Positions 56,931-64,000 of a DNA stretch of 64,000 bases are shown here, one piece after another. Origin of the DNA: Microcoleus sp. FACHB-1515 (GTDB taxonomy: Bacteria; Cyanobacteriota; Cyanobacteriia; Elainellales; Elainellaceae). The stretch lies in NCBI RefSeq assembly GCF_014696105.1, contig NZ_JACJPO010000018.1, positions 80,096 to 144,095 of the forward strand, read 5' to 3'. The notes below the pieces were generated by a model that was not told the DNA's origin, searched no databases, and worked only from the letters and a program-made list of their open reading frames with translations. Both the position numbers and the translations under genes were made by a program. Positions within the stretch are counted from its first letter, which is position 1, and each line of letters starts with the position of its first letter.

Positions 56931-57237
56931 ATCCCTTCTGAAGCTACTGAAGCCATCAGTTTTTGAGTACCTTATCTGTACCTTATGTGAGTGTCAGACC
57001 TACTGCCTGGATTCTCCTACTTGGCGGCGATCGAGTGTCACCACATTAGTAGAAGTTATCAATCAGTGGCAGAATCGACCTTTCAGCGCTTCCGGCTTGG
57101 CGGCGATCGATAAGTAATCGCTAATTTACCCGCTGGCAACTCTGCTGTTGACGGTGAATCAACACTTTGACCCTGTTACTTGACGATTTGTTATTTCGTC
57201 AACTAGAAAAGAGTTGAGATGTAACCGGACGTGAGCG
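56931..57237. other. Noncoding region before the integrase, with a 15-bp direct repeat
   Basis: CTTGGCGGCGATCGA occurs at 57020-57034 and 57096-57110, 76 bp apart, a possible pair of recombinase arm sites. Because GGCGATCG-like words are common in this genome, chance is possible. No gene is supported. Confidence 0.4.
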
Positions 57238-57789
57238 ATGCTGAGCTTTGAGATTGACTTGGGGAATGTGGAGCAATCCGCCAAAGTAGACGGGCATGGG
57301 CAAGCCAAGATTTTGAGCGATACCGAACTGCACTCGCTTTTTACTGAGGGCTTCGCCACTGCCAGAGATCGCGCCTTATTCGCTCTGTGCCTGTTCACCG
57401 GATGTCGAATCAGTGAGGCGGTGCAGCTTCAGCCAGCCGACATTACCGAGTTACTGGTGAGCTTCCGCAAGGCATCGACCAAGACGAAGACGACAAGGCA
57501 GGTCGAAATCAGCCCTGCTCTGCGGCACTGGCTAGACCTGTATGAGTTGCCCGATCGTCCTTACGTCTTTCCCGGTCGGCACGGGCGCGGCCATCTCTCC
57601 AGAGCGGCGGCGGATGTGATTTTAGGGGAAGCTTGCGATCGAGTTGGCATAGCGGGCGTGAGTACCCACAGCTTCAGACGCACCTACATTACCCGTCTGC
57701 GGGATAAAGGTTACTCTCCTGCCCAGATTCAGAAGCGTACAGGCCATAAGCGACGTGAGAGCCTGATGCACTACTTTGATCAGGTTTAG
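57238..57789 (+). CDS. Short tyrosine recombinase/integrase (catalytic domain)
   Basis: 183 residues, about the catalytic domain alone; the N-terminal core-binding and arm domains of typical integrases are missing or minimal. All catalytic residues are present: Arg in TGCRISEA, a Lys in the TKTKTTRQVEI hairpin, HSFRRT (HxxR), His in TGHKRR and Tyr in LMHYFDQV. Placed 350 bp after tRNA-Pro, it is likely the integrase of the element. A terminator follows at 57887. Confidence 0.9.
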   Translation: MLSFEIDLGNVEQSAKVDGHGQAKILSDTELHSLFTEGFATARDRALFALCLFTGCRISEAVQLQPADITELLVSFRKASTKTKTTRQVEISPALRHWLDLYELPDRPYVFPGRHGRGHLSRAAADVILGEACDRVGIAGVSTHSFRRTYITRLRDKGYSPAQIQKRTGHKRRESLMHYFDQV

Positions 57790-57886
57790 CTCGATCGCCG
57801 CTGTACGTGAAAAATGAGTTGCTGTTAGCGCATAGCCAATCTTTCAGAGCAATGTGTTAAATCAGCACGTCTACAAATTGGCACTA

Positions 57887-57937
57887 AAAGAGGCTCCAAT
57901 CTTTACGCTGCAACCGATAAAGCCTCTTTCAAGTTTT
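57887..57937 (+). terminator. Terminator after the integrase
   Basis: AAAGAGGCT (57887-57895) pairs with AGCCTCTTT (57921-57929), loop 25 nt, followed by CAAGTTTTTG. The region 57790-57886 shows no gene. Confidence 0.55.
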
Positions 57938-57969
57938 TGTTAGAAAAGAAATCCTAGCAATCTAGGAAC

Positions 57970-58239
57970 TTAAACAGGCATCCAAGCTAACAGAAGATGC
58001 AGCAAAATGAAGGCTATCAAATAGGTTAAAACCTGTAGCAACAACAGCCCTAGTAATCCTCCAACCAGGGTTGGTAAACCAACTATCCATCCCATTCCGC
58101 TTAGAACTGTCGTAAAAGCTGCTGCTCCGAACACACCGAAAACCGGAGCGGTAGCGAGTGCCAGTGAAAAAGCTCCAACAGGGACAGCGCAGCTAGCGAA
58201 AAAAGCAGTGCTGTTGATCAGAGTGTTCTTGATAATCAT
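57970..58239 (-). CDS. Small glycine-rich membrane protein
   Basis: 89 residues with two or three hydrophobic segments (FFASCAVPVGAFSLALATAPVFGVFGAAAF, LPTLVGGLLGLLLLQVLTYLIAFILLHLLLAW) and repeated small residues (GxxxG-like), ending in WMPV. GAGG lies 12 bases before the start. I do not recognise it. It is divergent from the TerB-like gene. Possible holin-like or pore-forming role; pure inference. Confidence 0.6.
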   Translation of the reverse strand: MIIKNTLINSTAFFASCAVPVGAFSLALATAPVFGVFGAAAFTTVLSGMGWIVGLPTLVGGLLGLLLLQVLTYLIAFILLHLLLAWMPV

Positions 58240-58472
58240 GCCGTTTGCAACCTCGTGAGTAATCAGCTTTTACCGAGCCAAGTCAGGTAAGCTGTTTCAC
58301 TCTTCCGAGTTCGCCAAGGCTAGGCAGCAGCTAAATCGTGAACCTTCAGTAAAGCTTTGTGAAGATACAAATTGCTTTTCAATTGCACTCCTGAGAGTTG
58401 GGAAATCTAATTGAGAAACTAAGCACCCTCAACCTGAACGGTTGGGGCATATCATTTTCTCGGAGTCACCTA

Positions 58473-58913
58473 ATGGGATTGTTTGACCGTATTTCCGTAG
58501 CTACGGGCGGAGGAATGCTGAACCCAGCAGAAGCAGTTGCCGCTGTGAGCCTTTTGGCGGTTGCATCTGATGGCTACCTTTCTGATGAAGAGTCTCAAGC
58601 TTTGTGGTTTTCACTGTCTCGGATGCAGTTGTTCAAGAGCTATTCCGATGACGTTGTAAGGAGAATGTTTGACAAGCTAGGCGGAATTCTTAGGCGGCAA
58701 GGTGGCGACAGTTTGCTACAGCTAGCCAAAATGTCCATCCCCTATGAACTGGGAGCCACAGTTTTCGCAATGGCTACCGATTTGATCATGGCAGATGGCA
58801 CAGTCGAGCCAGAGGAAGAAGCTTTTCTAGAGCGTCTCTACCAACTTCTTGAAGTTCCCCAAGAAACGGCACTTCAAATCATTCACGTGATGATTATCAA
58901 GAATAAAGGTTAG
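58473..58913 (+). CDS. TerB-like protein
   Basis: 146 residues of the TerB-like helical domain: AVSLLAVASDGYLSDEESQALWF, then a second half ATDLIMADGTVEPEEEAFLERLYQLL, the duplicated acidic D-G-x-[LV]-x-x-x-E motif that marks this family. TerB domains bind metal and occur with membrane-stress and conflict genes. GGAG lies eight bases before the ATG. The gene is divergent from the small membrane protein and ends against a hypothetical gene. Confidence 0.8.
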   Translation: MGLFDRISVATGGGMLNPAEAVAAVSLLAVASDGYLSDEESQALWFSLSRMQLFKSYSDDVVRRMFDKLGGILRRQGGDSLLQLAKMSIPYELGATVFAMATDLIMADGTVEPEEEAFLERLYQLLEVPQETALQIIHVMIIKNKG

Positions 58914-58935
58914 ACTTTTGACTTCTTGATGCAAA

Positions 58936-58967
58936 TAACCCCAGCGACACACGATCGACTGGGGTTA
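58936..58967. terminator. Hairpin between converging genes
   Basis: TAACCCCAG (58936-58944) pairs with CTGGGGTTA (58959-58967), loop 14 nt. It sits between the TerB-like gene and the hypothetical gene reading left. Confidence 0.6.
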
Positions 58968-58986
58968 CTTGATTTGATGAAGACTG

Positions 58987-59460
58987 TTACTCAGCGTCTA
59001 CTTCGACTTGCCGCCATGTATTTAGGTTCACTCGCTCGTAAGCACATTCGCTACCGAAGTAGACTCGCACCATTTTCGATCGTCTGCTTCTTGGAATTTG
59101 CTGTTTGATTTTGTCATCCCAATTTCTTTGTAGGTATCGACCAAACTCAGGTGAATCTGCAAAAACGTAGGTATTGCCGTTAATCTTTACAACTGAGAAT
59201 GTGTTGTTTTCCTTCTCTGCTGAATCTTTGATTGGCGTTTGATGCGTCTTGGTTTGCTTCGATAAATTGCCTTGATTGATTTCTGTTGACAGTGCCATTT
59301 GAGCGCGATCGAGTAGGTAATAGCAGATTCGATCGCAATTAGAGTTTTTCTGCTCTAGGTGGAGATGCAAAATTCCTATCCCAACAAAAGCTCCCGTCAT
59401 TTCTTCAAAATTCTCATAGAAGACGTGAATTGTTTTGCCAGCTTTAGCGATTGAAACCAT
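58987..59460 (-). CDS. Hypothetical protein
   Basis: 157 residues from ATG 59460, with GGAGA nine bases upstream. The C-terminal region (VVKINGNTYVFADSPEFGRYLQRNW, RSRRSKMVRVYFGSE) is basic and mixed alpha/beta. I do not recognise it. It is the last gene of the leftward operon of the element. Confidence 0.6.
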   Translation of the reverse strand: MVSIAKAGKTIHVFYENFEEMTGAFVGIGILHLHLEQKNSNCDRICYYLLDRAQMALSTEINQGNLSKQTKTHQTPIKDSAEKENNTFSVVKINGNTYVFADSPEFGRYLQRNWDDKIKQQIPRSRRSKMVRVYFGSECAYERVNLNTWRQVEVDAE

Positions 59461-59512
59461 TGTGAGTTTCTCCTTTGTTGATGTGTTGTAGGGGCATTTC
59501 TGCCCCATGTTT

Positions 59513-59992
59513 CTAGACTGTAAGCAGTTCAATTAATTCGGCTTTGGTTCGCTTGCTGTAACCGGGAATCTTGCGATCGGATGCGATGCGCTTCAATTCG
59601 CGAATGGTCATCAGCGCATAGTCGCTGGGTGGCTCGATGTCGATCGCCTCTAACAATTCCCCCACATCGAGCGCATCTGCGGACGGCTCCACAGCGGCGG
59701 CTGGCTGACGAACTGCGGCGATCGGTTCAACTTCTGGCATCCGCTCTACTGCCAATTCCCAAGGATGCGATTCAGATGCAGGTAGTAGCAGGGCGATCGG
59801 TGTGGAGTCTGCCAGCAGTCCGTAAGGGTCGATGATTTCGGCTAAGTCGAATTCCTCCACAGTGGCGATCGGTGCGGCCTTGGCGGGTGGATGCTGCCAG
59901 CAGTGCCAAAGATGAGCGGTAAGCGCAGTCAGGAAGTAGGCGGCTCCGAACAGGGCGATCGAGTTTGTAGCGAGTGTCAGAACGTCTTGCAT
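59513..59992 (-). CDS. Membrane-anchored protein with C-terminal SAP/LEM-like DNA-binding motif
   Basis: 159 residues. An N-terminal membrane helix (SIALFGAAYFLTALTAHLW) is followed by a disordered acidic, Pro/Ala-rich linker and a C-terminal LMTIRELKRIASDRKIPGYSKRTKAELIELL, the helix-extended-loop-helix seen in SAP and Rho N-terminal domains, which bind nucleic acid. It could tether DNA to the membrane. The gene lies in the leftward operon. Confidence 0.7.
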   Translation of the reverse strand: MQDVLTLATNSIALFGAAYFLTALTAHLWHCWQHPPAKAAPIATVEEFDLAEIIDPYGLLADSTPIALLLPASESHPWELAVERMPEVEPIAAVRQPAAAVEPSADALDVGELLEAIDIEPPSDYALMTIRELKRIASDRKIPGYSKRTKAELIELLTV

Positions 59993-60056
59993 GGCTGAAA
60001 ATCTCCAGTAGTGAAAATGTGTCGAGTGGGGATGTTTCCGGCCATCCCCTAACCGA

Positions 60057-60224
60057 TTAGCTCAGTAGCGATTGCACTTCCCGCAGTAGCGCGGATGCTT
60101 GCTCTAGTTGCCGCTTGATTTCTTCATCGCTGGCATCTTGCTCGAATGCCCGTGTGAGTTTGTGAATCTGGCGGTGTAGGTCTTGCGCTCGAAGATAGGC
60201 GCGGAGATGGCGACGATCGCTCAT
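60057..60224 (-). CDS. Small helical protein, 55 residues
   Basis: Sequence starts MSDRRHLRAYLRAQDLHRQI and has a charged helical repeat ending LLREVQSLLS; likely one coiled-coil hairpin. It lies between the hypothetical gene ending at 60234 and the SAP-motif gene, same strand. I do not recognise it. Coding is supported by position in the operon (9 bp after the previous stop). Confidence 0.55.
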   Translation of the reverse strand: MSDRRHLRAYLRAQDLHRQIHKLTRAFEQDASDEEIKRQLEQASALLREVQSLLS

Positions 60225-60233
60225 GACTCAGCC

Positions 60234-60701
60234 TCACTCGATTGCTAGGCCATGCACGGCTAACGGTCGGGTGCTGCGGTGCATGACGGGCGCATTGGAG
60301 CGATCGAACTGAATGACGTTTGTAGCGGGCGCGGCTGGCTCCACAGGGCTGATGTCTGCCTTAGCTTGCTGCGGGGTGACGATCTCAGGTTTAGCGGCCA
60401 GCGTCCAAACGAATTTCTCAAGCGCTGGAAAGTCGCGCACCTTGACCTCGAATGCAGTCGCTAGCCGTTGGGACTGGCGAACTTGACAAAAAGCTTTAGG
60501 GAAGTAGCGGCGGAATCCAGCGATGAAATCAGTAGCCTCTGCCTCAGTCGCGAATCCGAAGTAAGCGGAGATGACACGGGCGCGTCTGCCACCCTTGCCC
60601 GATCGCTTGAGTGCTTGCGTAACCAGTCCGATTCGATCGCTCAGTTGGATGAAGGCGTAACGATCGCTGAGGCTTGTGACTTTGTAGCGGGCGCGTTTCA
60701 T
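60234..60701 (-). CDS. Hypothetical protein, first gene of the leftward operon
   Basis: 155 residues, strongly basic first half (MKRARYKVTSLSDRYAFIQL, RSGKGGRRARVISAYFGF) and a middle SxRLATAFEVKVRDFPALEKFVW stretch; mixed alpha/beta with an RNA-binding-like charge, then a disordered tail. I do not recognise it. AGGAG lies ten bases before the ATG. It is transcribed from the promoter at 60847-60875 facing the XRE gene. Confidence 0.6.
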   Translation of the reverse strand: MKRARYKVTSLSDRYAFIQLSDRIGLVTQALKRSGKGGRRARVISAYFGFATEAEATDFIAGFRRYFPKAFCQVRQSQRLATAFEVKVRDFPALEKFVWTLAAKPEIVTPQQAKADISPVEPAAPATNVIQFDRSNAPVMHRSTRPLAVHGLAIE

Positions 60702-60846
60702 AATGGTGTTGCTCCTAGTGAGTAGGGCATCCGATCTGATTGGCGTTAGGCGGATGCCCTTTTGAATTGGGTGGGCTTCCTCTGGCTACCCTTGCGGGTG
60801 GCGGGGACTTACGGGAGTGAACCGCTTCACTCGCGCCCATGTATCT
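60702..60846 (-). promoter_or_regulatory. Structured 5' leader of the leftward operon
   Basis: About 140 nt between the promoter and the first gene. It contains GAGTGAA/TTCACTC (60815-60821, 60826-60832) with loop CCGC, and GGGCATCCG (60724-60732) pairing with CGGATGCCC 18 nt later. Together they look like a structured leader or attenuator. Confidence 0.4.
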
Positions 60847-60875
60847 ACTCTACGTCAGACGTAGAACAATGTCAA
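60847..60875 (-). promoter_or_regulatory. Leftward promoter of the element
   Basis: On the minus strand TTGACA (60875-60870) is followed after 17 bp by TAGAGT (60852-60847). The palindrome TCTACGT-CAG-ACGTAGA (60849-60865) covers its -10 region, as an operator would. Confidence 0.6.
60849..60865. promoter_or_regulatory. Operator 1: TCTACGT-CAG-ACGTAGA
   Basis: A perfect 7-bp palindrome with a 3-bp centre, overlapping the leftward -10. Confidence 0.6.
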
Positions 60876-60883
60876 CACTTTCG

Positions 60884-60906
60884 CGTAGAGATTTCTACGT
60901 TATACT
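60884..60906 (+). promoter_or_regulatory. Operator 2 and -10 of the XRE gene
   Basis: CGTAGA-GATT-TCTACG (60884-60899) is a second palindrome of the same half-sites in inverted order. It lies directly upstream of TATACT (60901-60906), a likely -10 for the regulator gene, which starts at 60935. No good -35 is present, as expected if the site is weak or activator-dependent. Confidence 0.55.
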
Positions 60907-60934
60907 GTGAGTGATAACATCTGACAGTAGAGCT

Positions 60935-61156
60935 ATGACTACCACAGTGATCAAATGGAAGCTGAATGAGATGCTGTCTCAGCAGCGCAAGACTAGCCGC
61001 GATCTTGCTGAGCATTTAGGCATTCATGAAAATTCGGTTTATCGGCTGAGGAAAGAAGACAAAATGCCTCGATTAAATCACGACACGCTAGAGGGAATTT
61101 GCCTGTTTCTAAACTGTCAGCCAGGAGACTTACTTGAACTGGTGAAAGATAAATGA
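60935..61156 (+). CDS. XRE-family (Cro/C1-like) regulator
   Basis: 73 residues that are almost entirely a helix-turn-helix domain: TSRDLAEHLGIHENSVYRLRKEDKMPRL, then the second helices ending NCQPGDLLELVKDK. The size is that of phage Cro- or YozG-like regulators. The gene faces the leftward operon across the palindrome block, so it is probably an autoregulated switch. ATG 60935 is preferred over a GTG at 60911, which would overlap the promoter. A further TCTACG half-site occurs just after the stop (61160-61165). Confidence 0.85.
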   Translation: MTTTVIKWKLNEMLSQQRKTSRDLAEHLGIHENSVYRLRKEDKMPRLNHDTLEGICLFLNCQPGDLLELVKDK

Positions 61157-61290
61157 CCGTCTACGCGAGAAGGGGTCAGGTATTGTATGGGGGAGTGGGG
61201 TATTAGCACGACTCCGCTCGATGAATTCTTCCGCGCAAATCAACCCCCTAAAAACCTGCGTCCCACTTTTTCAAAAAATTTGAGATTTTC

Positions 61291-61336
61291 CAAAAATAAG
61301 AAACCCTCAGCGATCAAACTGAGGGTTTATTTTTTG
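61291..61336. terminator. Bidirectional intrinsic terminator
   Basis: AAACCCTCAG (61301-61310) pairs with CTGAGGGTTT (61319-61328), loop 8 nt, with ATTTTTTG to the right and an A-rich tract to the left. It separates the XRE gene from the end of the ATPase gene; the frame at 61187-61435 that crosses it is therefore not a gene. Confidence 0.85.
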
Positions 61337-61340
61337 CACA

Positions 61341-62966
61341 TTAGTTTACTTCATTCATCAGCAGCTTGTATTCATTTACTGCATCCTGGTAAGCCTGACT
61401 TCCTCCCTTCTTCACTCGCCACAGAACGAAGATGATTTGAGTTTGGTTGAGTCCTGCTGCCTGTAGTTCGGTGATGCGCTGAACCGCCTGAACTGAAGTG
61501 AGGTTTTCTGACGTAAAAGTGCCTGAACCGCCCTGAACCGAGTCTGAACCGTCTGAACTGAACCCTGAACCAAAACGGTTCAGAGTCTCAGAACTCGCAT
61601 CTAGACAGCGGTTCAGCCATTGAACCGGACTTGAACCAAAACGGTTCAGGTCTGAACCGTCTGAACCGTTTTGGTTCAAGTCCTGAACCGGGGCTGAACC
61701 GGGAGCTAAATACTCAAAATTCGGCTCATAGTCAGGATGTCCTTCGGGGTTTCCTTTCGCGTCAAGCGTGGGAATTGATGCAGCGTACCACTCGCCATCA
61801 TGCCACACCAAAGCAGGGCGATCGATACCTTTCAATTGCTCCATTAATGTTTCTTTTAGCCGTGCATTGTCTCTTGTCCCTAGCTTCAGCATTCGCGTAT
61901 CATTTAGCGCTTTCGAGATACCCTTTTGACCAGGAAAGATAATCGTTAGATCATTGCGGGCATCTCCGCTCATGCCTAAACTTTCCGCTGTGAGTTCGGT
62001 CGAAACATAGCAAGCTCTCGATCGCAATTTGCGCGTCAAGCTACCGTGTTTTGACTGCCAGCGGTTGAGCGTAGCTGACTGCTCAGAACCGAGGGCGCGA
62101 ATTTCTGGGATAGTCGATACTGCTTCTTCTAGCAAACGAAACATCGGCGTGAAATTGCTTTCGCCCTGCTGGTAGGCAGCGAGGCGGCGATCGACTTCAT
62201 CGAGGTCAGCGGCCATCTGCTCAGCCATTGCCTGACACTGCTGGAGCGTGGTGAAGCCTTCCCACTCCCAAGCGCGGCCAAACACATCAAACAGAATTGC
62301 ATCGACCTGTTGACCGGGAAAGATGACGTGCTTTACCAGGTACTTGATCAGGCGCGACTTGCCAGCGTTCATCTTGCCAATCAGGGCGAACTTAGGGCAC
62401 TCGTCAGCATCCGCAATCCGGCTCCAGTCAAACAGCGACGGCGCGGCGGCTGGCTGTTGAATCGTGGCATCGACAGGCGCGGCTTCATCGGCTGCAACTG
62501 TGGCTTCCGGCGTTGGCTCCGCAGTTGCATCAGACTTTTTTGCCGTGTCTTCTACTGCCTCAGCGGGCACGTCGATCGCTTCATCCGGCTCAATCCCAGC
62601 GTGAGCATAATCGCCCTGCTTTGCCGCCTGCAAGCTGCCTTTGCCGTAGGTGCGCTCGTAAAGCTTGGCTTCAGCGGGTGTGAGCAAATGAGCATAGCGA
62701 CCGGAATCGATCGCCCGCCAATCTTCCGATCGCTTCTTATTCCAGTTCATCAGGTGTTGAGCGGCGATTAGGCCAATGCCAACGCCACCCATCCAGCCAA
62801 CTAGAGAGAAGCCGACGACCGCGACGAGAACGCCTCCAACCAACTGCAAGCCGCCGTGATTCTCTGCGTAGCGATTCACGATCGCTTGTCTGACGTGGTA
62901 ATCGGGCGCAATTTCTCCGCTGGCAAGCTTTGATTCAATTTTCTCGATCGCGTCTTTGTTGCTCAT
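61341..62966 (-). CDS. Membrane-anchored P-loop ATPase, FtsK/HerA-like, with repeat-rich tail
   Basis: 541 residues from ATG 62966 (GAGG nine bases upstream). An N-terminal amphipathic region is followed by a membrane segment pair (about 40-75, LVGGVLVAVVGFSLVGWMGGVGIGLI), an acidic linker, and an ATPase domain (about 180-400) with Walker A ALIGKMNAGKSRLIKYL. A candidate Walker B (MFRLLEEAV) is degenerate, with Glu where Asp is usual. A disordered tail of NRFGS-like repeats and a C-terminal helical domain (AVQRITELQAAGLNQTQIIFVLW) end the protein. The closest resemblance is to ATPases of cyanobacterial plasmids and islands; the exact role (DNA transfer or packaging) is unknown. Confidence 0.7.
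   Translation of the reverse strand: MSNKDAIEKIESKLASGEIAPDYHVRQAIVNRYAENHGGLQLVGGVLVAVVGFSLVGWMGGVGIGLIAAQHLMNWNKKRSEDWRAIDSGRYAHLLTPAEAKLYERTYGKGSLQAAKQGDYAHAGIEPDEAIDVPAEAVEDTAKKSDATAEPTPEATVAADEAAPVDATIQQPAAAPSLFDWSRIADADECPKFALIGKMNAGKSRLIKYLVKHVIFPGQQVDAILFDVFGRAWEWEGFTTLQQCQAMAEQMAADLDEVDRRLAAYQQGESNFTPMFRLLEEAVSTIPEIRALGSEQSATLNRWQSKHGSLTRKLRSRACYVSTELTAESLGMSGDARNDLTIIFPGQKGISKALNDTRMLKLGTRDNARLKETLMEQLKGIDRPALVWHDGEWYAASIPTLDAKGNPEGHPDYEPNFEYLAPGSAPVQDLNQNGSDGSDLNRFGSSPVQWLNRCLDASSETLNRFGSGFSSDGSDSVQGGSGTFTSENLTSVQAVQRITELQAAGLNQTQIIFVLWRVKKGGSQAYQDAVNEYKLLMNEVN
61480..61699. repeat. Eighteen TGAAC/GTTCA repeats in 220 bp
   Basis: Both orientations occur, several as hairpins with CTGAACC-AAAAC-GGTTCAG (61565-61583) and TGAACC-5 nt-GGTTCA (61632-61648, 61662-61678). 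Less than one would be expected by chance. The block lies inside the ATPase gene and encodes Asn-Arg-Phe-Gly-Ser-type repeats. Confidence 0.9.
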
Positions 62967-62987
62967 GATTCGATGCCTCAATGGTGT

Positions 62988-63021
62988 TAAAAAACCGCCC
63001 TACCCACTACGGGCGGGCGGT
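62988..63021 (-). terminator. Intrinsic terminator after the polytopic membrane protein
   Basis: On the minus strand ACCGCCC (63021-63015) pairs with GGGCGGT (63000-62994), followed by TTTTTAA. It separates the membrane-protein gene from the ATPase gene, so the two may be separately transcribed. Confidence 0.75.
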
Positions 63022-63036
63022 GAATTGGTTTAGGGA

Positions 63037-63816
63037 TTAGTTGGCTTGCTCAGCTTGTTCGGTTTGCTGTTGCTCCTGCCGCTGCTGCCTCATGTGGCCG
63101 AACACCTGCCGCAGCCAATACCACAGCTTCACAATCACCTCGACGGCGATCAACGTGATAACAACGGTGACAAGATTGCCCCAATCGACATCAGCAAGGC
63201 TGGGAGCCAGCAGCCACAGTGAGACGTTATCGAGTCCGCCTTGAATCGGTGGATAGCAAATCAAATTCATAATCCCGTCGATCGCATAGGCGAACATGGC
63301 GTAAGTTGTCGCCTTGGCAATCCACTCCAGCGGAATGTTATTGTGTCGCTCTTTCAGGGCTGCAACCATCGGCGTGTCAGACGGCTTGATCGAAAGGACT
63401 TCAAACCGCTCAACCCGCTCAATTAGCGATCGAAGTGTGTCAGCATCACGGGTCAAAATCCAGGGCAATAGTTCAAAGAATTGAAAGATTGCCCACAGTG
63501 CAACGCCGATCAAAGTTGTCGCAATGCTGGTAATCATCCCCAACAGCCAGCCAATCACAGGCAGCGACATCACAAAGTTAATCAGCGAGTAGTTCAGCGC
63601 TTGATTTGCCAACATCTCAACCGCTTTGATATACGGCTGGATGTTAAGGAAGATAAACAGCCCTGCTGCGATAATCATGCAGGCAAAAACGAGGTTGAGG
63701 ATGAACACACCGAGCGCAGATTTGCGCTTGTAACGACGCGACTGGTACATCTTCTGAACACGGTCTTGAACTTGCTGCGTAGCGTTTTGAACTTGCTCTT
63801 TTGCAGTCCGTCTCAT
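63037..63816 (-). CDS. Polytopic membrane protein of unknown function
   Basis: 259 residues from ATG 63816 (GGAGGG upstream). A basic, Gln-rich N-terminal helix (TAKEQVQNATQQVQDRVQKMY) precedes five or six hydrophobic segments, and the C-terminus is a Gln-rich, charged tail (MRQQRQEQQQTEQAEQAN). I do not recognise the family. It precedes the ATPase gene on the same strand and may be its membrane partner; this is inferred from position only. Confidence 0.65.
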   Translation of the reverse strand: MRRTAKEQVQNATQQVQDRVQKMYQSRRYKRKSALGVFILNLVFACMIIAAGLFIFLNIQPYIKAVEMLANQALNYSLINFVMSLPVIGWLLGMITSIATTLIGVALWAIFQFFELLPWILTRDADTLRSLIERVERFEVLSIKPSDTPMVAALKERHNNIPLEWIAKATTYAMFAYAIDGIMNLICYPPIQGGLDNVSLWLLAPSLADVDWGNLVTVVITLIAVEVIVKLWYWLRQVFGHMRQQRQEQQQTEQAEQAN

Positions 63817-63960
63817 AGCGGTTCCCTCCCTTACAACTTTTTTTCTGTAGCGAATTGGAAGTACCAACCTTCAGGAATTTTCGAGCTATACAGGCAGCCT
63901 AAATAGGATGTGAACAAATGGTAGGCTGAGGGTGTGCCTCAAACTCTACCCTCTCAGACA

Positions 63961-64000
63961 ATGGAAACGCTCGAACAGTTTATTCAAAGTAACCCACATA
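63961..64000 (+). CDS. 5' end of a probable IS630-type transposase gene
   Basis: Thirteen codons are visible from ATG 63961, METLEQFIQSNPH. As I remember it, cyanobacterial IS630-family helix-turn-helix proteins begin in this way (E-x-F-I-x-S-N-P). The flank 63925-63956 contains an imperfect palindrome, CTGAGGGT...ACCCTCTCAG. The rest lies outside the window. Confidence 0.45.
   Translation, partial: METLEQFIQSNPH

Noticed and set aside
61187..61435. Open frame starting near the XRE gene's end
   Set aside because: It crosses a strong bidirectional terminator, ends inside the ATPase gene on the other strand, and shows no protein-like pattern.

Overview
The window is chromosomal DNA from a cyanobacterium. 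Three things show this: the phycobilisome core-membrane linker gene apcE at the left edge; cyanobacterium-specific genes such as an flv4/flv2 flavodiiron operon, gamma-tocopherol methyltransferase, Rre1 and a phosphoribulokinase paralogue; and very frequent GCGATCGC-type (HIP1) palindromes. The gene mix (hormogonium-polysaccharide-like HpsJ, FHA/LRAT cluster, DUF4347 exoprotein) suggests a filamentous, Leptolyngbya-like organism, but the genus cannot be proved from the sequence. All functional names are read from protein motifs and remembered family features; no database search was run.

Layout. 1-2926: 5' part of apcE (minus). 3320-4509: cobalamin riboswitch and the chelatase cbiX. 4706-9701: cdsA, glutaminase, an S9 peptidase and a holin-like membrane protein. 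9764-13832: the photoprotective flv4 - PsiE-like - flv2 operon (minus). 13995-17539: sensor kinase, coiled-coil secreted protein and glycosyltransferase operon, then a TraX-like protein. 17789-24759: FAD oxidoreductase, SLH/DUF3747 envelope protein, ABC exporter, CAP protein, RidA, Nudix. 24250-28049: KtrB-KtrA potassium uptake with anmK and a conserved hypothetical. 28092-31310: tocopherol methyltransferase, hydrolase, a 49-residue internally duplicated peptide, an ABC ATPase. 31727-35791: a large repeat-built DUF4347/NPCBM/PQQ-dehydrogenase-like exoprotein. 36963-40599: a three-gene set resembling a split MprF (lysyl-PG synthase and flippase) with an exported esterase. 40791-43546: hydrolase, beta-propeller and small proteins. 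43547-43965: noncoding, with a strong terminator. 44003-45951: LRAT, FHA and zinc-ribbon FHA genes. 46123-56755: housekeeping genes (pgl, HpsJ-like, GT2, ferredoxins, MFS, nth, miaE, rre1, cobS, phosphoribulokinase paralogue, GNAT).

From the tRNA-Pro(CGG) gene at 56814 to the right end the character changes: a short tyrosine recombinase, mostly unrecognised small genes, an XRE regulator facing a divergent operon across a block of TCTACG palindromes, a membrane-anchored P-loop ATPase whose gene holds 18 TGAAC/GTTCA repeats in 220 bp, a polytopic membrane protein, and the start of what looks like an IS630-type transposase. I read this as the left part of an integrative element inserted at the tRNA, with a phage-like genetic switch and an undescribed cargo. 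It continues beyond the window, so its other end and complete gene set cannot be seen.
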